Below are positions 1 through 6,374 of a stretch of DNA of 6,374 bases, piece after piece; the stretch's first letter is position 1; every line of letters begins with the position of its first letter. Below the pieces are notes generated by a model. The model worked only from the letters and a program-made list of their open reading frames with translations. It had not been told where the DNA came from and ran no database searches. Source of the stretch: Planctomycetales bacterium (GTDB lineage Bacteria; Planctomycetota; Planctomycetia; Planctomycetales; Planctomycetaceae); NCBI GenBank assembly GCA_020050375.1, contig JAGVKR010000475.1, forward strand, positions 1-6,374, read 5' to 3'. Both the position numbers and the translations under genes were made by a program.

Positions 1-2
1 AA

Positions 3-884
3 TACCGCCGAATCGGCGAGCCGGGCTCGATGCTCGGGCGGCGCTTCGAAGAGACCATGCTGCGGCGCGGCGGCGAAAAATTTCTTGCTGAATTGTCGAT
101 GCAGCCCGTGCCGCTCGAAGGCACGACCGTGTTTACGCTTTTCTTGCGAGACATCACCGATCGCAAACGGGCGGAAGAAGAGATCAATCGGAAAAACCGC
201 GATCTCGAGACATTGTTGTACGTGACTTCTCACGATCTGCGCGAGCCGCTGCGGGCGATCCACAATTTCGCGAAGCTGGTGAGCGAGCAATACGCGCCGA
301 AGCTCGACGAGCGCGGGCAGGATTTTCTCCGTCGGGTGGTGCGCGGGGCCGAACGGCTCGATCGACTGCTGGAAGACGTGCTGACGCTGTCGCGCGCGCA
401 GCGCTCGGTGGAGATCGTCCACAACGTGTCGCTGGCAGACGTCGTCGCCGACGTGTTGCAACAGTTGGAAGGGCGCATCGAGCGCACCCATGCGAACGTC
501 GCCGTCGCCGGTGATCTCCCCCGCTTGTCGGCCGATCGCCGTTGGATCACGCAGGCCGTCTATAATCTGGTGGCCAACGCGCTCAAATTCACGCAGCCGG
601 GCGAGCCGCCCGACGTCGAGGTTCGCGCCTATCATCCCGGACCGGGAGAATCGCAGGCGACAGGCCTGATCGTCGCCGATCGCGGGCCGGGCGTGCCCCC
701 CGGCTACACCGATCGGATCTTTCAACTGTTCCAGCGGGCGGTGGGGCGCGAAATCGAAGGGACTGGAGCCGGATTGGCGATCGTGCGGCAGATCGCCGAG
801 CGGCACAACGGAACGGCGTGGGTCCGTCCGCGCGAAGGAGGCGGGTCGGAGTTCGTCGTCACGTTCGGTGCGGAAAGTGCATGA
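3..884 (+). CDS. PAS-type sensor histidine kinase, 5'-truncated by the window edge
   Basis: C-terminal part of a sensor histidine kinase. The reading frame is open back to the first bases of the window, so the true start lies upstream; the ATG at 30 is internal to a PAS fold and is not a good start. The N-terminal visible part looks like the end of a PAS domain and its output helix (FLRDITDRKRAEEE). A HisKA dimerisation domain follows, with the phospho-acceptor in SHDLREPL (His codon at 231-233). The HATPase_c domain has an N box (NLVANALKF, Asn codon 576-578), a G1 box (ADRGPGVP) and a G2 box (GTGAGLAIV). No receiver or HPt is attached at the C-terminus. No membrane segment is visible in this part, but anything upstream is unseen. 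It autophosphorylates on His and could feed the receiver at the N-terminus of the next gene; that link is inferred from adjacency. A terminator-like stem follows its stop codon, so it is probably not tightly co-transcribed with that gene. Confidence 0.93.
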   Translation, partial: YRRIGEPGSMLGRRFEETMLRRGGEKFLAELSMQPVPLEGTTVFTLFLRDITDRKRAEEEINRKNRDLETLLYVTSHDLREPLRAIHNFAKLVSEQYAPKLDERGQDFLRRVVRGAERLDRLLEDVLTLSRAQRSVEIVHNVSLADVVADVLQQLEGRIERTHANVAVAGDLPRLSADRRWITQAVYNLVANALKFTQPGEPPDVEVRAYHPGPGESQATGLIVADRGPGVPPGYTDRIFQLFQRAVGREIEGTGAGLAIVRQIAERHNGTAWVRPREGGGSEFVVTFGAESA

Positions 885-897
885 ATTTCGCCGGGGA

Positions 898-943
898 TCG
901 CTGCCGAATCGGCTCGATTCGGTCGCGGGTTGCTTTTTTGTTT
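898..943 (+). terminator. Candidate intrinsic terminator after the PAS kinase
   Basis: Seven perfect base pairs (CCGAATC 904-910 with GATTCGG 916-922) close a five-base loop. The stem extends outward through a G-T pair, one mismatch and three more G-C pairs (899-901 with 925-927). The stem is followed within about six bases by a T-rich tract (six T at 934-939, then GTTT). The mismatch and the short gap before the T-run weaken it. It would separate the first kinase from the hybrid kinase transcript. Confidence 0.5.
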
Positions 944-970
944 GACCGTTCGGTCGCTCTCGACAAGAAT
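942..970 (+). promoter_or_regulatory. Candidate sigma70-like promoter for the hybrid kinase
   Basis: TTGACC (942-947, five of six to the -35 consensus) is followed after 17 bases by AAGAAT (965-970, four of six to the -10 consensus). It lies directly after the terminator-like stem and about 70 bases before the preferred hybrid-kinase start, which fits an independent transcript start near 977. The -10 match is modest and the -35 overlaps the T-tract of the putative terminator, so this is a suggestion from pattern only. Confidence 0.3.
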
Positions 971-1040
971 TATCACTGCAAAGCGGCAGGCCGCATCACG
1001 AGCCTGCATCACGTCGACGCCTTTGTTCGAATCACGTCCT

Positions 1041-3500
1041 ATGTCGATCGCCCGACAGCACGTCCGACTCCTCCTGATCGAAGACAGCCCCGACGACGCG
1101 CTGTTGATTCGGGAATTCCTGTCGGAGGCCCGGCAGACGCGGTTCGAGGTCGAGCACGTCGAGCTGCTGTCGGCGGCCCTCGAACGAGTGTCGTGGGGAG
1201 GGATCGACGCCGTGCTGCTCGATTTGCAGCTTCCCGACAGCCGCGGGCTCGACACGTTCCGCCGCGTGCAGAGCGCCGACCGCGCCCTGCCGATCGTCGT
1301 CCTGAGCGGCTTCGAAGACGAGACGACGGCGCTGACGGCGGTGCAGGAAGGAGCCCAGGATTATCTGGTCAAGGGTCAGGTGCGGACGCCTGAGCTCGAA
1401 AAGACGCTGCTCTACGCCGTCGAACGCAAGCGAACCAGTCGTGACCTCGCCGAACGCAACGCCGAATTGCAAAAAGCGATCGAGGCGGCTGAAGCGGCCA
1501 ATCGCGCCAAGAGCGCGTTCCTGGCGAGCATGAGCCACGAGATCCGCACGCCGATGAATGCCATCATCGGGATGACGGAATACGTGCTGGAGACCGAGCT
1601 GACCCCCCAGCAACGCGAGTACCTCAAGATCGTCGAGGAATCGGCCGAATCGCTGCTCTCGCTGATCAACGACATCCTCGATTTCTCGAAGGTCGAAGCG
1701 GGCAAACTCCAGCTCGAAGAGGTGGAATTCAGCCTCCGCGACAGCATCGGCTGCACGCTCAAATCGCTGGCCGTGCAGGCGCATCGCAAGGGGCTGGAGT
1801 TGATTTCCGACGTTCCTGCGCAGGTGCCCGACCGCGTGCTGGGCGACCCGACAAGACTGAGGCAGGTGCTCGTCAATCTGGTTGGCAACGCCATCAAATT
1901 CACCTCTGGCGGCGAAGTTCTGGTCCGCGTCAATCCCGAGGCGTGGTGCGGGGACGAGCTTTTGCTGCGCGTGACCGTCACCGACACCGGCATCGGCATC
2001 CCCGAGGACAAGCAATCGCGGTTGTTCCAGCCGTTCGAGCAGGTCGACAACTCGATGGCCCGCAAGTTCGGGGGCACGGGGCTGGGGTTGGCGATTTCCT
2101 CGCGGATTGTCGAGCTTCTTGGGGGCCGAATCTGGCTCGAGAGCCGACCGGGTCAGGGGAGCACGTTTCACTTCACGATGCGAATTCGCCTGGTCGATTC
2201 TGTCGCGGCCCCGTTTCCGCTGGAAGAATCGGGCCTGAGCGGGAAAAGCGTGCTGCTGGTGGAAGACAACGCCACCAATCGCGACACGCTGACGGAAATG
2301 CTGCGGAGCTGGAACATGCGGGTGACCGCGGTCGATTGCCCGTCCGCTGCGCTTGCGGCGCTCGACCGGCGGGGAGAAGCGGCTGAGACGATCGATCTGG
2401 CGCTGATCGATGCGGGGCTTCCTGGCAGTGACGGGTTTGCACTGAGCGAAGCGATCCATGCGCGTCAGGCTCCGCGGGTCGAGCACATTGTCGTCCTGCT
2501 CACGTCGAGCAACCGCTCGAGCGACATCGAACGGTGCGAGCGACTGGGGGTCGACGCTTATCTGATGAAGCCCGTCAATCAGTCCGAGCTGTTCGATACG
2601 CTGGCGGGGGTTTTGAAGTGTGCCGTGATCGAAGCGGCTGGCGAAGCACCGCTGATTACAACTTCTGAGCCGACGGGGCTGAAGATCCTGCTTGCCGAAG
2701 ACAGCCTCTACAATCAGAAGCTGGCGGTCAGCCTGCTGGAGCGTCGCGGACACACGGTGACGGTCGCCGGCAATGGCGCCGAGGCGGTCGCGCTGGTCCA
2801 ATCTCAAAGTTTTGACCTGGTGCTGATGGACGTGCAGATGCCCGAAGTGGATGGAATGGAGGCCACGCGCTTGATTCGCGAAGGTGAGCGGGCGAGCGGG
2901 CGCCGCGTGCCGATCGTGGCAATGACCGCGCAGGCCATGAAAGGCGATCGCGAGCGGTGCCTCGAATCGGGCATGGACGATTACCTTTCGAAACCGGTTC
3001 GGGCGGCGCAGTTGTATGGCATGATCGCGAGTGTTTTAAGCCGATCAGCCGCGGCTGGACTGCCGGGCGAAGAGCCGGCCGCCGAACGACCGAATGCAAA
3101 ATCTTCGGGACTGCCGGCCGTTGCACCCATCGAATCCGATGGTGGAAGTCTCGCCTGGTCGAAGGCCTTGGCGGCGGTCGACGGCGACTCGAATCTTCTC
3201 ACCGAGCTTGCCGGCGCCTTTCTCGAAGAATCGCCGCGGCTGCTGCGCGACATCGAGGGGGCGATTTTGCGGACCGATGCGCCACTATTGAACCGCGCCG
3301 CCCACACGATCAAAGGCGGGTTGCGAATGTTCGGCGCCGACGCCGCGTACAACCTGGCATGCCGTCTCGAAGTTTTGGGCCGCGAGGGAAGAGTGGCCGG
3401 GGCCGGCGCGCCATTTGCCGACCTGAAACTGACTCTGAAAGACGTGCATCGAGAACTCACCGAGTTCGTCGAGAAACATCCCCTGTCACATAGCCGATAA
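1041..3500 (+). CDS. Soluble hybrid histidine kinase, REC-HisKA-HATPase-REC-REC-HPt
   Basis: An 819-residue multi-step phosphorelay kinase. REC1 covers about residues 8-125 (acid pair Glu14/Asp15, acceptor Asp61 in LLDLQLP, Ser instead of Thr in VVLSG). A coiled-coil-like linker leads to HisKA with His166 in [11 protein letters not shown]. HATPase_c covers about 265-385 (Asn283 in the N box, DTGIG 315-319, GTGLGL 345-350). REC2 spans about 402-517 (Asp457, Thr488, Lys510). REC3 spans about 546-660 (Asp597 in LMDVQMP, Lys651). A Pro/Ala-rich linker precedes an HPt domain from about 704, with His755 in AHTIKGG. All acceptor residues are intact. No signal peptide, transmembrane segment or PAS/GAF sensor is visible, so it is probably cytoplasmic and controlled through REC1 or a partner. 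The ATG at 1041 is preferred because the REC fold begins seven residues later. A TTG at 930 in the same frame would add 37 residues resembling no domain. No clear Shine-Dalgarno precedes 1041. It is probably co-transcribed with the response regulator 32 bases downstream, the natural recipient of its HPt phosphate (inference). Confidence 0.95.
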   Translation: MSIARQHVRLLLIEDSPDDALLIREFLSEARQTRFEVEHVELLSAALERVSWGGIDAVLLDLQLPDSRGLDTFRRVQSADRALPIVVLSGFEDETTALTAVQEGAQDYLVKGQVRTPELEKTLLYAVERKRTSRDLAERNAELQKAIEAAEAANRAKSAFLASMSHEIRTPMNAIIGMTEYVLETELTPQQREYLKIVEESAESLLSLINDILDFSKVEAGKLQLEEVEFSLRDSIGCTLKSLAVQAHRKGLELISDVPAQVPDRVLGDPTRLRQVLVNLVGNAIKFTSGGEVLVRVNPEAWCGDELLLRVTVTDTGIGIPEDKQSRLFQPFEQVDNSMARKFGGTGLGLAISSRIVELLGGRIWLESRPGQGSTFHFTMRIRLVDSVAAPFPLEESGLSGKSVLLVEDNATNRDTLTEMLRSWNMRVTAVDCPSAALAALDRRGEAAETIDLALIDAGLPGSDGFALSEAIHARQAPRVEHIVVLLTSSNRSSDIERCERLGVDAYLMKPVNQSELFDTLAGVLKCAVIEAAGEAPLITTSEPTGLKILLAEDSLYNQKLAVSLLERRGHTVTVAGNGAEAVALVQSQSFDLVLMDVQMPEVDGMEATRLIREGERASGRRVPIVAMTAQAMKGDRERCLESGMDDYLSKPVRAAQLYGMIASVLSRSAAAGLPGEEPAAERPNAKSSGLPAVAPIESDGGSLAWSKALAAVDGDSNLLTELAGAFLEESPRLLRDIEGAILRTDAPLLNRAAHTIKGGLRMFGADAAYNLACRLEVLGREGRVAGAGAPFADLKLTLKDVHRELTEFVEKHPLSHSR

Positions 3501-3504
3501 AGGC

Positions 3505-3518
3505 GGGCCGACCGGCCC
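3505..3518 (+). other. GC-rich intercistronic hairpin
   Basis: GGGCC (3505-3509) pairs with GGCCC (3514-3518) around a four-base loop in the 32-base gap between the hybrid kinase and the regulator. No T-run follows, so it is not a typical terminator. It sits just ahead of the GGAG ribosome site at 3521-3524 and could affect mRNA stability or the ratio of kinase to regulator; this is speculation from position. Confidence 0.3.
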
Positions 3519-3532
3519 CTGGAGCTCCAATT

Positions 3533-4447
3533 ATGCCTACTGTGCTCGTCGTGGACGATTCGGCGACGGACCGCCGCCTGGCTGTGGGGCTTTTGCAGAA
3601 GGCGCCCGACATGACGGTGCTGGAGGCCACCGACGGCTGCGATGCGCTGAGGCAAATCGAGCTGCATCTGCCCGATCTTGTCGTCACCGACATGATGATG
3701 CCCCACATGAACGGCCTGGAGCTCGTCTCGGAGGTCAAAGAGCAGTTTCCGCTCGTTCCCATCATCCTGATGACGTCGCAGGGGAGCGAGGAAATCGCCG
3801 TGCAGGCGCTCCAAAAAGGGGCTTCGAGCTACGTTCCCAAGCGATCGCTGGCTTCCGAGCTGCTCGAGGTCATCGATCGGGTGCTGTCGGCCTCGCATGA
3901 GATGCGTGGCCGCGCGCGGCTGGTCGGTCGATTGACGCGATACGAGTACGCCTTCAATCTCGAGAACGAACTTCCCCTGGTGTGCGCGGTGTCGAACTAC
4001 CTCCGCGAAGAGGCCATCCGCATGAGGCTCTGGTCGCGAGCCGAATGTTTGCGGTTGGGGGTCGCCTTGGAAGAGGCGTTGCTCAACGCATTCTATCATG
4101 GAAACCTCGAAATCAGTTCGGAGCTACGGGAGCAGGATCATCACGCCTATCACGACCTCGCCGAGCAGCGCTGTCGCGAGGCTCCGTACAAACACCGCCG
4201 GATTTATGTTTCGGTCAAAGTGACGGCCAGCCAGGCGGTCTATGTGGTTCGCGACGAAGGCCCCGGGTTCGATCCGACAACGCTCCCCGACCCCACCGAT
4301 CCAGCCAACCTCGACCGCCCCTGTGGCCGCGGGCTGCTCCTGATGCGAACCTTCATGGACAACGTGATCTACAACGACAAAGGGAACGAAGTCACGCTGT
4401 TCAAAGAACGCGACGACGCCAGCGACGTCGAGCTCGACGAAGAGTAA
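3533..4447 (+). CDS. Response regulator with RsbW/SpoIIAB-like ATP-binding output domain
   Basis: A 304-residue protein with two parts. Residues 1-120 are a canonical receiver: acid pair Asp8/Asp9, acceptor Asp53 in VVTDMMMP, Thr81 in LMTSQ, Lys103. After a short linker, about 140-292 form a GHKL ATPase domain of the anti-sigma/serine-kinase class (HATPase_c_2). Its N box is [12 protein letters not shown] (Asn185, His189), its G1 box DEGPGFDP (Asp241), and its G2-like box [13 protein letters not shown] (264-276), followed by a GNEVTL strand. These resemble RsbW/SpoIIAB rather than a histidine kinase, and no HisKA helix is present. About 45 residues between N box and G1 form an insertion richer in charged residues than the small Bacillus proteins carry. 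The tail is acidic. The start at ATG 3533 has GGAG eight bases upstream. By family analogy the output would be Ser/Thr phosphorylation or sequestration of a partner, gated by Asp53 phosphorylation from the upstream HPt; no STAS antagonist or sigma factor is in the window. Cytoplasmic. The domain calls are firm, the physiological role is inferred. Confidence 0.94.
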   Translation: MPTVLVVDDSATDRRLAVGLLQKAPDMTVLEATDGCDALRQIELHLPDLVVTDMMMPHMNGLELVSEVKEQFPLVPIILMTSQGSEEIAVQALQKGASSYVPKRSLASELLEVIDRVLSASHEMRGRARLVGRLTRYEYAFNLENELPLVCAVSNYLREEAIRMRLWSRAECLRLGVALEEALLNAFYHGNLEISSELREQDHHAYHDLAEQRCREAPYKHRRIYVSVKVTASQAVYVVRDEGPGFDPTTLPDPTDPANLDRPCGRGLLLMRTFMDNVIYNDKGNEVTLFKERDDASDVELDEE

Positions 4448-4461
4448 CCGGGCGGCCCCGG
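4448..4461 (+). other. Small GC hairpin directly after the regulator stop codon
   Basis: CCGGG (4448-4452) pairs with CCCGG (4457-4461) around a four-base loop immediately after the TAA stop. No T-run follows. It could protect the mRNA 3' end from exonucleases or be chance in GC-rich DNA. Confidence 0.2.
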
Positions 4462-4517
4462 CGGCCTGCTCAGGTTGGCGCATCGGGGCACATCCGTTGG
4501 GGTGTCCTCACACGCTC

Positions 4518-4564
4518 GCCGACGCAGGCAGCGTCGGCCACGTGGGGGGCCGCAGCCTGCGTCG
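4518..4564. repeat. Nested inverted repeats forming two alternative hairpins
   Basis: A short hairpin can form from GCCGACGC (4518-4525) and GCGTCGGC (4531-4538), eight perfect pairs with a five-base loop. A longer hairpin can form from CGACGCAGGC (4520-4529) and GCCTGCGTCG (4555-4564), ten perfect pairs with a 25-base interior. The two share the left arm and exclude each other. It lies in the gap between convergent genes, so it may act as a terminator helper, an RNA stabiliser or a small repeat element. Only TTT (4568-4570) follows. Confidence 0.45.
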
Positions 4565-4610
4565 CGGTTTGTCATAGACCACTCCCCGCCAATTGGCGAC
4601 ACCTGACACA

Positions 4611-4641
4611 TCGGCGTCGATTCCCGGCGCCGAATGTTTTT
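4611..4641 (+). terminator. Intrinsic terminator of the phosphorelay operon
   Basis: TCGGCGTCG (4611-4619) pairs with CGGCGCCGA (4625-4633): nine pairs including one G-T, five-base loop. It is followed three bases later by five T (4637-4641). This is a standard rho-independent shape on the + strand, about 165 bases beyond the response-regulator stop and before the convergent methyltransferase gene. Read on the - strand the stem lacks a T-run, so it does not obviously serve the opposing gene. Confidence 0.65.
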
Positions 4642-4684
4642 CCAGATTGACAACGAAATGCAACGTAGAATTGAGCGCTTCCGC

Positions 4685-5872
4685 TCAGCCTTTCGCCACG
4701 CGCCGACACACGAGCGCCCGTGATTTCCCCCCGACGCGGGCGAAGATCAGGACGAGGGGTTGGGCGCCGGGGAGGGGGAGGCGGCGGCGGATCGAGTCGG
4801 CTTCGATGGGGATGTGCCGGCACTTGATTTCGACCTGTCCGGCTTGCGACGTGCGGAAGTGGCGGCGGATCTCATTGAGGTTGTTGGGGAGGTCGGCCAG
4901 CAATTCGAACGCCTGCACGAATGGCGACTCCACGGCGGCGGGTCCCGTGAGGTATTCCTCCTCGCGGTCGAGCCTCGCGAGTGACAATTTCTCGGCCGCC
5001 GCATCGACGAGCCCGGCCCGGACGACGGCCGGGTCGGGGTCGAAGATGTAGCCCAGCGGCGCACTTTGATCGACAAAGAAATCGAGCGGATTGCCGGCGA
5101 GCGTCTCGCCTGCCGGCAAAACGGTCGCCCGCCAGGGAGCGTCGCTGCGCAGGTCGCCGAACCAGATCGTCGCCTCTTTGCACTCGCCGGCGAGGCTGAT
5201 CAGCTCGACTTCAGCATCGGGAAATTTTCCGCCGAAGTTACAAGCCGGGCTCAACTTGATCGCCCCTCCCCGAAACTCGGTCGTGAGCCGCTGAAGGAAT
5301 TCGAGGCCGGGGACATAGTCTTCGATCCGAACCGCACGGCCGGTCGCCTGCTGGCGCCGGTCGGGGTCGATGAGGACGATGCCGTCGCGAGCGTCGATTT
5401 GTTCCACGTCGCTACAAACCGTCGTGACGCGCTCCGCGACGTCGTAGACATCGGCGTTCCACTCGGCCCGCAGGCACGCGACCGGATTCATGTCGACCGC
5501 GGTGACTTCGGAGTTCGCCGCGAGGGCGATGCAGTCGCCGCCACTGCCACAGCAGAAATCCCAAACCTGCCCGGAAAAGCGCCGCGCTTTGTGGCGGGCG
5601 ACCGGTTCGGCAGTGGCCTGCTCGAAACCCTGTCGGTCGAACCACATTCGATCGGCGCGCGTGAATTTTGCGATTCCCTTCCGGCGCAGTTCACAAAGTG
5701 AGAACGCAGCACGGACGAGCCGATCCGGGTGCTCCCGCCGGAGCTTTGTCTGCAACTGAAGTTCGTTCCCCTTCGCATCGGCGACAAGCTGCAGCAGGCT
5801 TGCGTGTTCGCGCAACTCGTGGAGCACGTCCCATTCGGCGCGGTGGGGCGAATCGCTGGGGGGAGGGATCAT
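4685..5872 (-). CDS. Class I SAM-dependent methyltransferase with C-terminal THUMP-like domain
   Basis: A 395-residue protein transcribed against the signalling operon. Residues 1-95 are a helical N-terminal region with the family-like stretch RKGIAKFTRADRMWF and a GFEQAT motif. The Rossmann-type methyltransferase core follows: motif I is DFCCGSGGD (105-113), the acidic SAM-ribose residue is probably Asp127 in VTAVDMNP, and a DPDRR motif lies at 169-173. Residues about 318-392 match the small THUMP-like domain often fused to this methyltransferase type, including an EIKCRHIPIEAD stretch. THUMP-bearing methyltransferases commonly act on RNA, so a tRNA or other RNA substrate is possible, but nothing here identifies it. 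The ATG at 5872 (complement) is the likely start; an AAGAAG eight bases upstream is a weak ribosome site. It is probably monocistronic, with a convergent neighbour on one side and a divergent one on the other. No membrane segment or signal peptide is visible. Confidence 0.9.
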   Translation of the reverse strand: MIPPPSDSPHRAEWDVLHELREHASLLQLVADAKGNELQLQTKLRREHPDRLVRAAFSLCELRRKGIAKFTRADRMWFDRQGFEQATAEPVARHKARRFSGQVWDFCCGSGGDCIALAANSEVTAVDMNPVACLRAEWNADVYDVAERVTTVCSDVEQIDARDGIVLIDPDRRQQATGRAVRIEDYVPGLEFLQRLTTEFRGGAIKLSPACNFGGKFPDAEVELISLAGECKEATIWFGDLRSDAPWRATVLPAGETLAGNPLDFFVDQSAPLGYIFDPDPAVVRAGLVDAAAEKLSLARLDREEEYLTGPAAVESPFVQAFELLADLPNNLNEIRRHFRTSQAGQVEIKCRHIPIEADSIRRRLPLPGAQPLVLIFARVGGKSRALVCRRVAKG

Positions 5873-6052
5873 GGATCGATCTTCTTGCCGGGTGTTGCGG
5901 CGGTCAAGCGCGAACGGATGATCAGGGGACGCTGTGAGCTGATTTCGGTCACTCCCTTGAAGGGGCCGGTCGGCATGGGAGAATGAATGAGTTCGAAAAA
6001 CGAATGTCGAAGGAAAGACAGTGTTTTGAAACCGTTGGCAGGGAGATCGCCT
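5873..6052. promoter_or_regulatory. Divergent intergenic region between methyltransferase and amidase
   Basis: This 180-base spacer should hold promoters for both flanking genes. On the + strand, TTGAAG (5957-5962) and GAGAAT (5979-5984) with a 16-base spacer give a weak sigma70-like match; a start near 5991 would leave room for the GTG start at 6053 but not an ATG at 5987. On the - strand, TTGACC (complement of 5902-5907) is a -35-like hexamer, but the appropriately spaced -10 is poor. No operator-like palindrome stands out. Confidence 0.3.
6040..6045 (+). promoter_or_regulatory. Shine-Dalgarno that favours the GTG start of the amidase
   Basis: AGGGAG at 6040-6045 lies seven bases before GTG 6053, a good spacing. 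A competing GGGAG (5977-5981) lies five bases before an in-frame ATG at 5987. Confidence 0.5.
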
Positions 6053-6374
6053 GTGACACGTTCGGACTCAGTGGTTTCGCCCGAAGAGTCGGGGGCGTTC
6101 GTCGAGCGGTTTGTTCTTGAGCCGACGGCTTCCGGGCCGCTCGATGGACTGACGTTCGGCGTCAAAGACATTGTTGACGTCGCCGAGCGTCTGACCGGCT
6201 GTGGAAACCCAAGTTGGCGAAACACGCACCCGCCCGCCGCGTCGCACGCGGTTTGCGTCGAGCAGCTTCTGGCGGCCGGCGCGCAATGCCGCGGCAAAAC
6301 CGTGACGGACGAGCTGGCGTTCAGCCTGATTGGCGAGAACCATTTCTACGGAACGCCGCTCAACCCGCGCGCGC
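6053..6374 (+). CDS. Amidase signature family protein, AMI1-like, 3'-truncated by the window end
   Basis: First 107 codons of an amidase-signature hydrolase, an enzyme type that splits C-N amide bonds with a Ser-cisSer-Lys triad. The visible part has FVERFVLEPT, then LTFGVKDIVDV, which contains the catalytic Lys (codon 6164-6166). TGCGNPSW, LLAAGA, TVTDELAFS and a GENHFYGTPLNP block follow. This order closely resembles the N-terminus of plant AMI1/Toc64-type amidases (GFGNP.W, DEMAYS.NGEN..YGTP.NP), which hydrolyse indole-3-acetamide and other amides; bacterial homologues act on varied amides, so the substrate is not fixed. The glycine/serine-rich signature with both Ser residues lies beyond the window. 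The GTG start at 6053 is preferred: it places Lys at residue 38, close to the family position, and has AGGGAG seven bases upstream. An ATG at 5987 would add 22 residues whose codons lack the strong G/C third-base bias of the neighbours. Probably cytoplasmic, as no signal peptide is seen. Confidence 0.88.
   Translation, partial: MTRSDSVVSPEESGAFVERFVLEPTASGPLDGLTFGVKDIVDVAERLTGCGNPSWRNTHPPAASHAVCVEQLLAAGAQCRGKTVTDELAFSLIGENHFYGTPLNPRA

Noticed and set aside
930..1040. TTG start at 930 extending the hybrid kinase by 37 residues
   Set aside because: The extension matches no domain, overlaps the terminator/promoter-like region, and the receiver fold begins just after the ATG at 1041.
2244..2600. 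REC2 of the hybrid kinase as a degenerate pseudo-receiver
   Set aside because: The Glu/Asp pair, Asp457, Thr488 and Lys510 are all present, so it appears competent.
1032..2807. Long open frame on the - strand (591 codons) antisense to the hybrid kinase
   Set aside because: Its product resembles no family, and it is explained by the codon bias of the clearly real + strand kinase.
2981..4099. Open frame of 372 codons on the - strand across the kinase/regulator junction
   Set aside because: It lies opposite two well-supported genes with catalytic motifs; a shadow of GC-rich coding DNA.
4587..4598. Perfect 12-base palindrome CGCCAATTGGCG
   Set aside because: Single copy with no promoter nearby; could be chance in this composition, so not called an operator.
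4672..4687. Six-pair hairpin TGAGCG/CGCTCA overlapping the methyltransferase stop codon
   Set aside because: Considered as a - strand terminator, but no T-run follows and the stem is short.
5066..5701. Open frame of 211 codons on the + strand within the methyltransferase gene
   Set aside because: Antisense shadow; the - strand frame has all methyltransferase motifs.

Overview
This window reads as ordinary GC-rich bacterial chromosome with strong G/C preference at third codon positions. It is dominated by a two-component/phosphorelay signalling cluster on the + strand, followed by a convergent methyltransferase gene and the 5' end of an amidase gene. The gene style suggests a planctomycete or another environmental bacterium with many hybrid kinases. 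The hints are a hybrid kinase ending in HPt, a receiver fused to an RsbW-type ATPase domain, and weak or absent Shine-Dalgarno sequences on some genes. This placement is inference from gene style, not from any marker gene.

Left part (1-3500). The window opens inside a PAS-type sensor histidine kinase that ends at 884. A 156-base gap follows, holding a credible intrinsic terminator (about 898-943) and a candidate sigma70-like promoter (942-970). Next comes a large soluble hybrid histidine kinase (1041-3500) with the order REC - HisKA - HATPase - REC - REC - HPt. All phospho-acceptor Asp and His residues are present, so one chain carries a complete His-Asp-His relay with no visible sensor or membrane domain.

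Middle part (3501-4684). Thirty-two bases downstream, with a good Shine-Dalgarno, lies a 304-residue response regulator (3533-4447). Its receiver is fused to an RsbW/SpoIIAB-like GHKL ATP-binding domain rather than a DNA-binding domain. The likely logic is: upstream PAS kinase and/or REC1 input, then the hybrid kinase relay, then HPt His755, then Asp53 of the regulator, then gating of a serine-kinase or anti-sigma type output. A strong stem-loop with a T-run (4611-4641) probably ends this operon. Before it lie two overlapping, mutually exclusive hairpins (4518-4564).

Right part (4685-6374). A 395-residue class I SAM-dependent methyltransferase with a C-terminal THUMP-like domain runs on the - strand (4685-5872). 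It is separated by a 180-base divergent spacer from an amidase-signature gene on the + strand, cut off by the window end. The visible part of the amidase resembles plant AMI1-type amidases and carries the catalytic Lys motif. No tRNA, rRNA, CRISPR array, insertion sequence or phage gene was seen.
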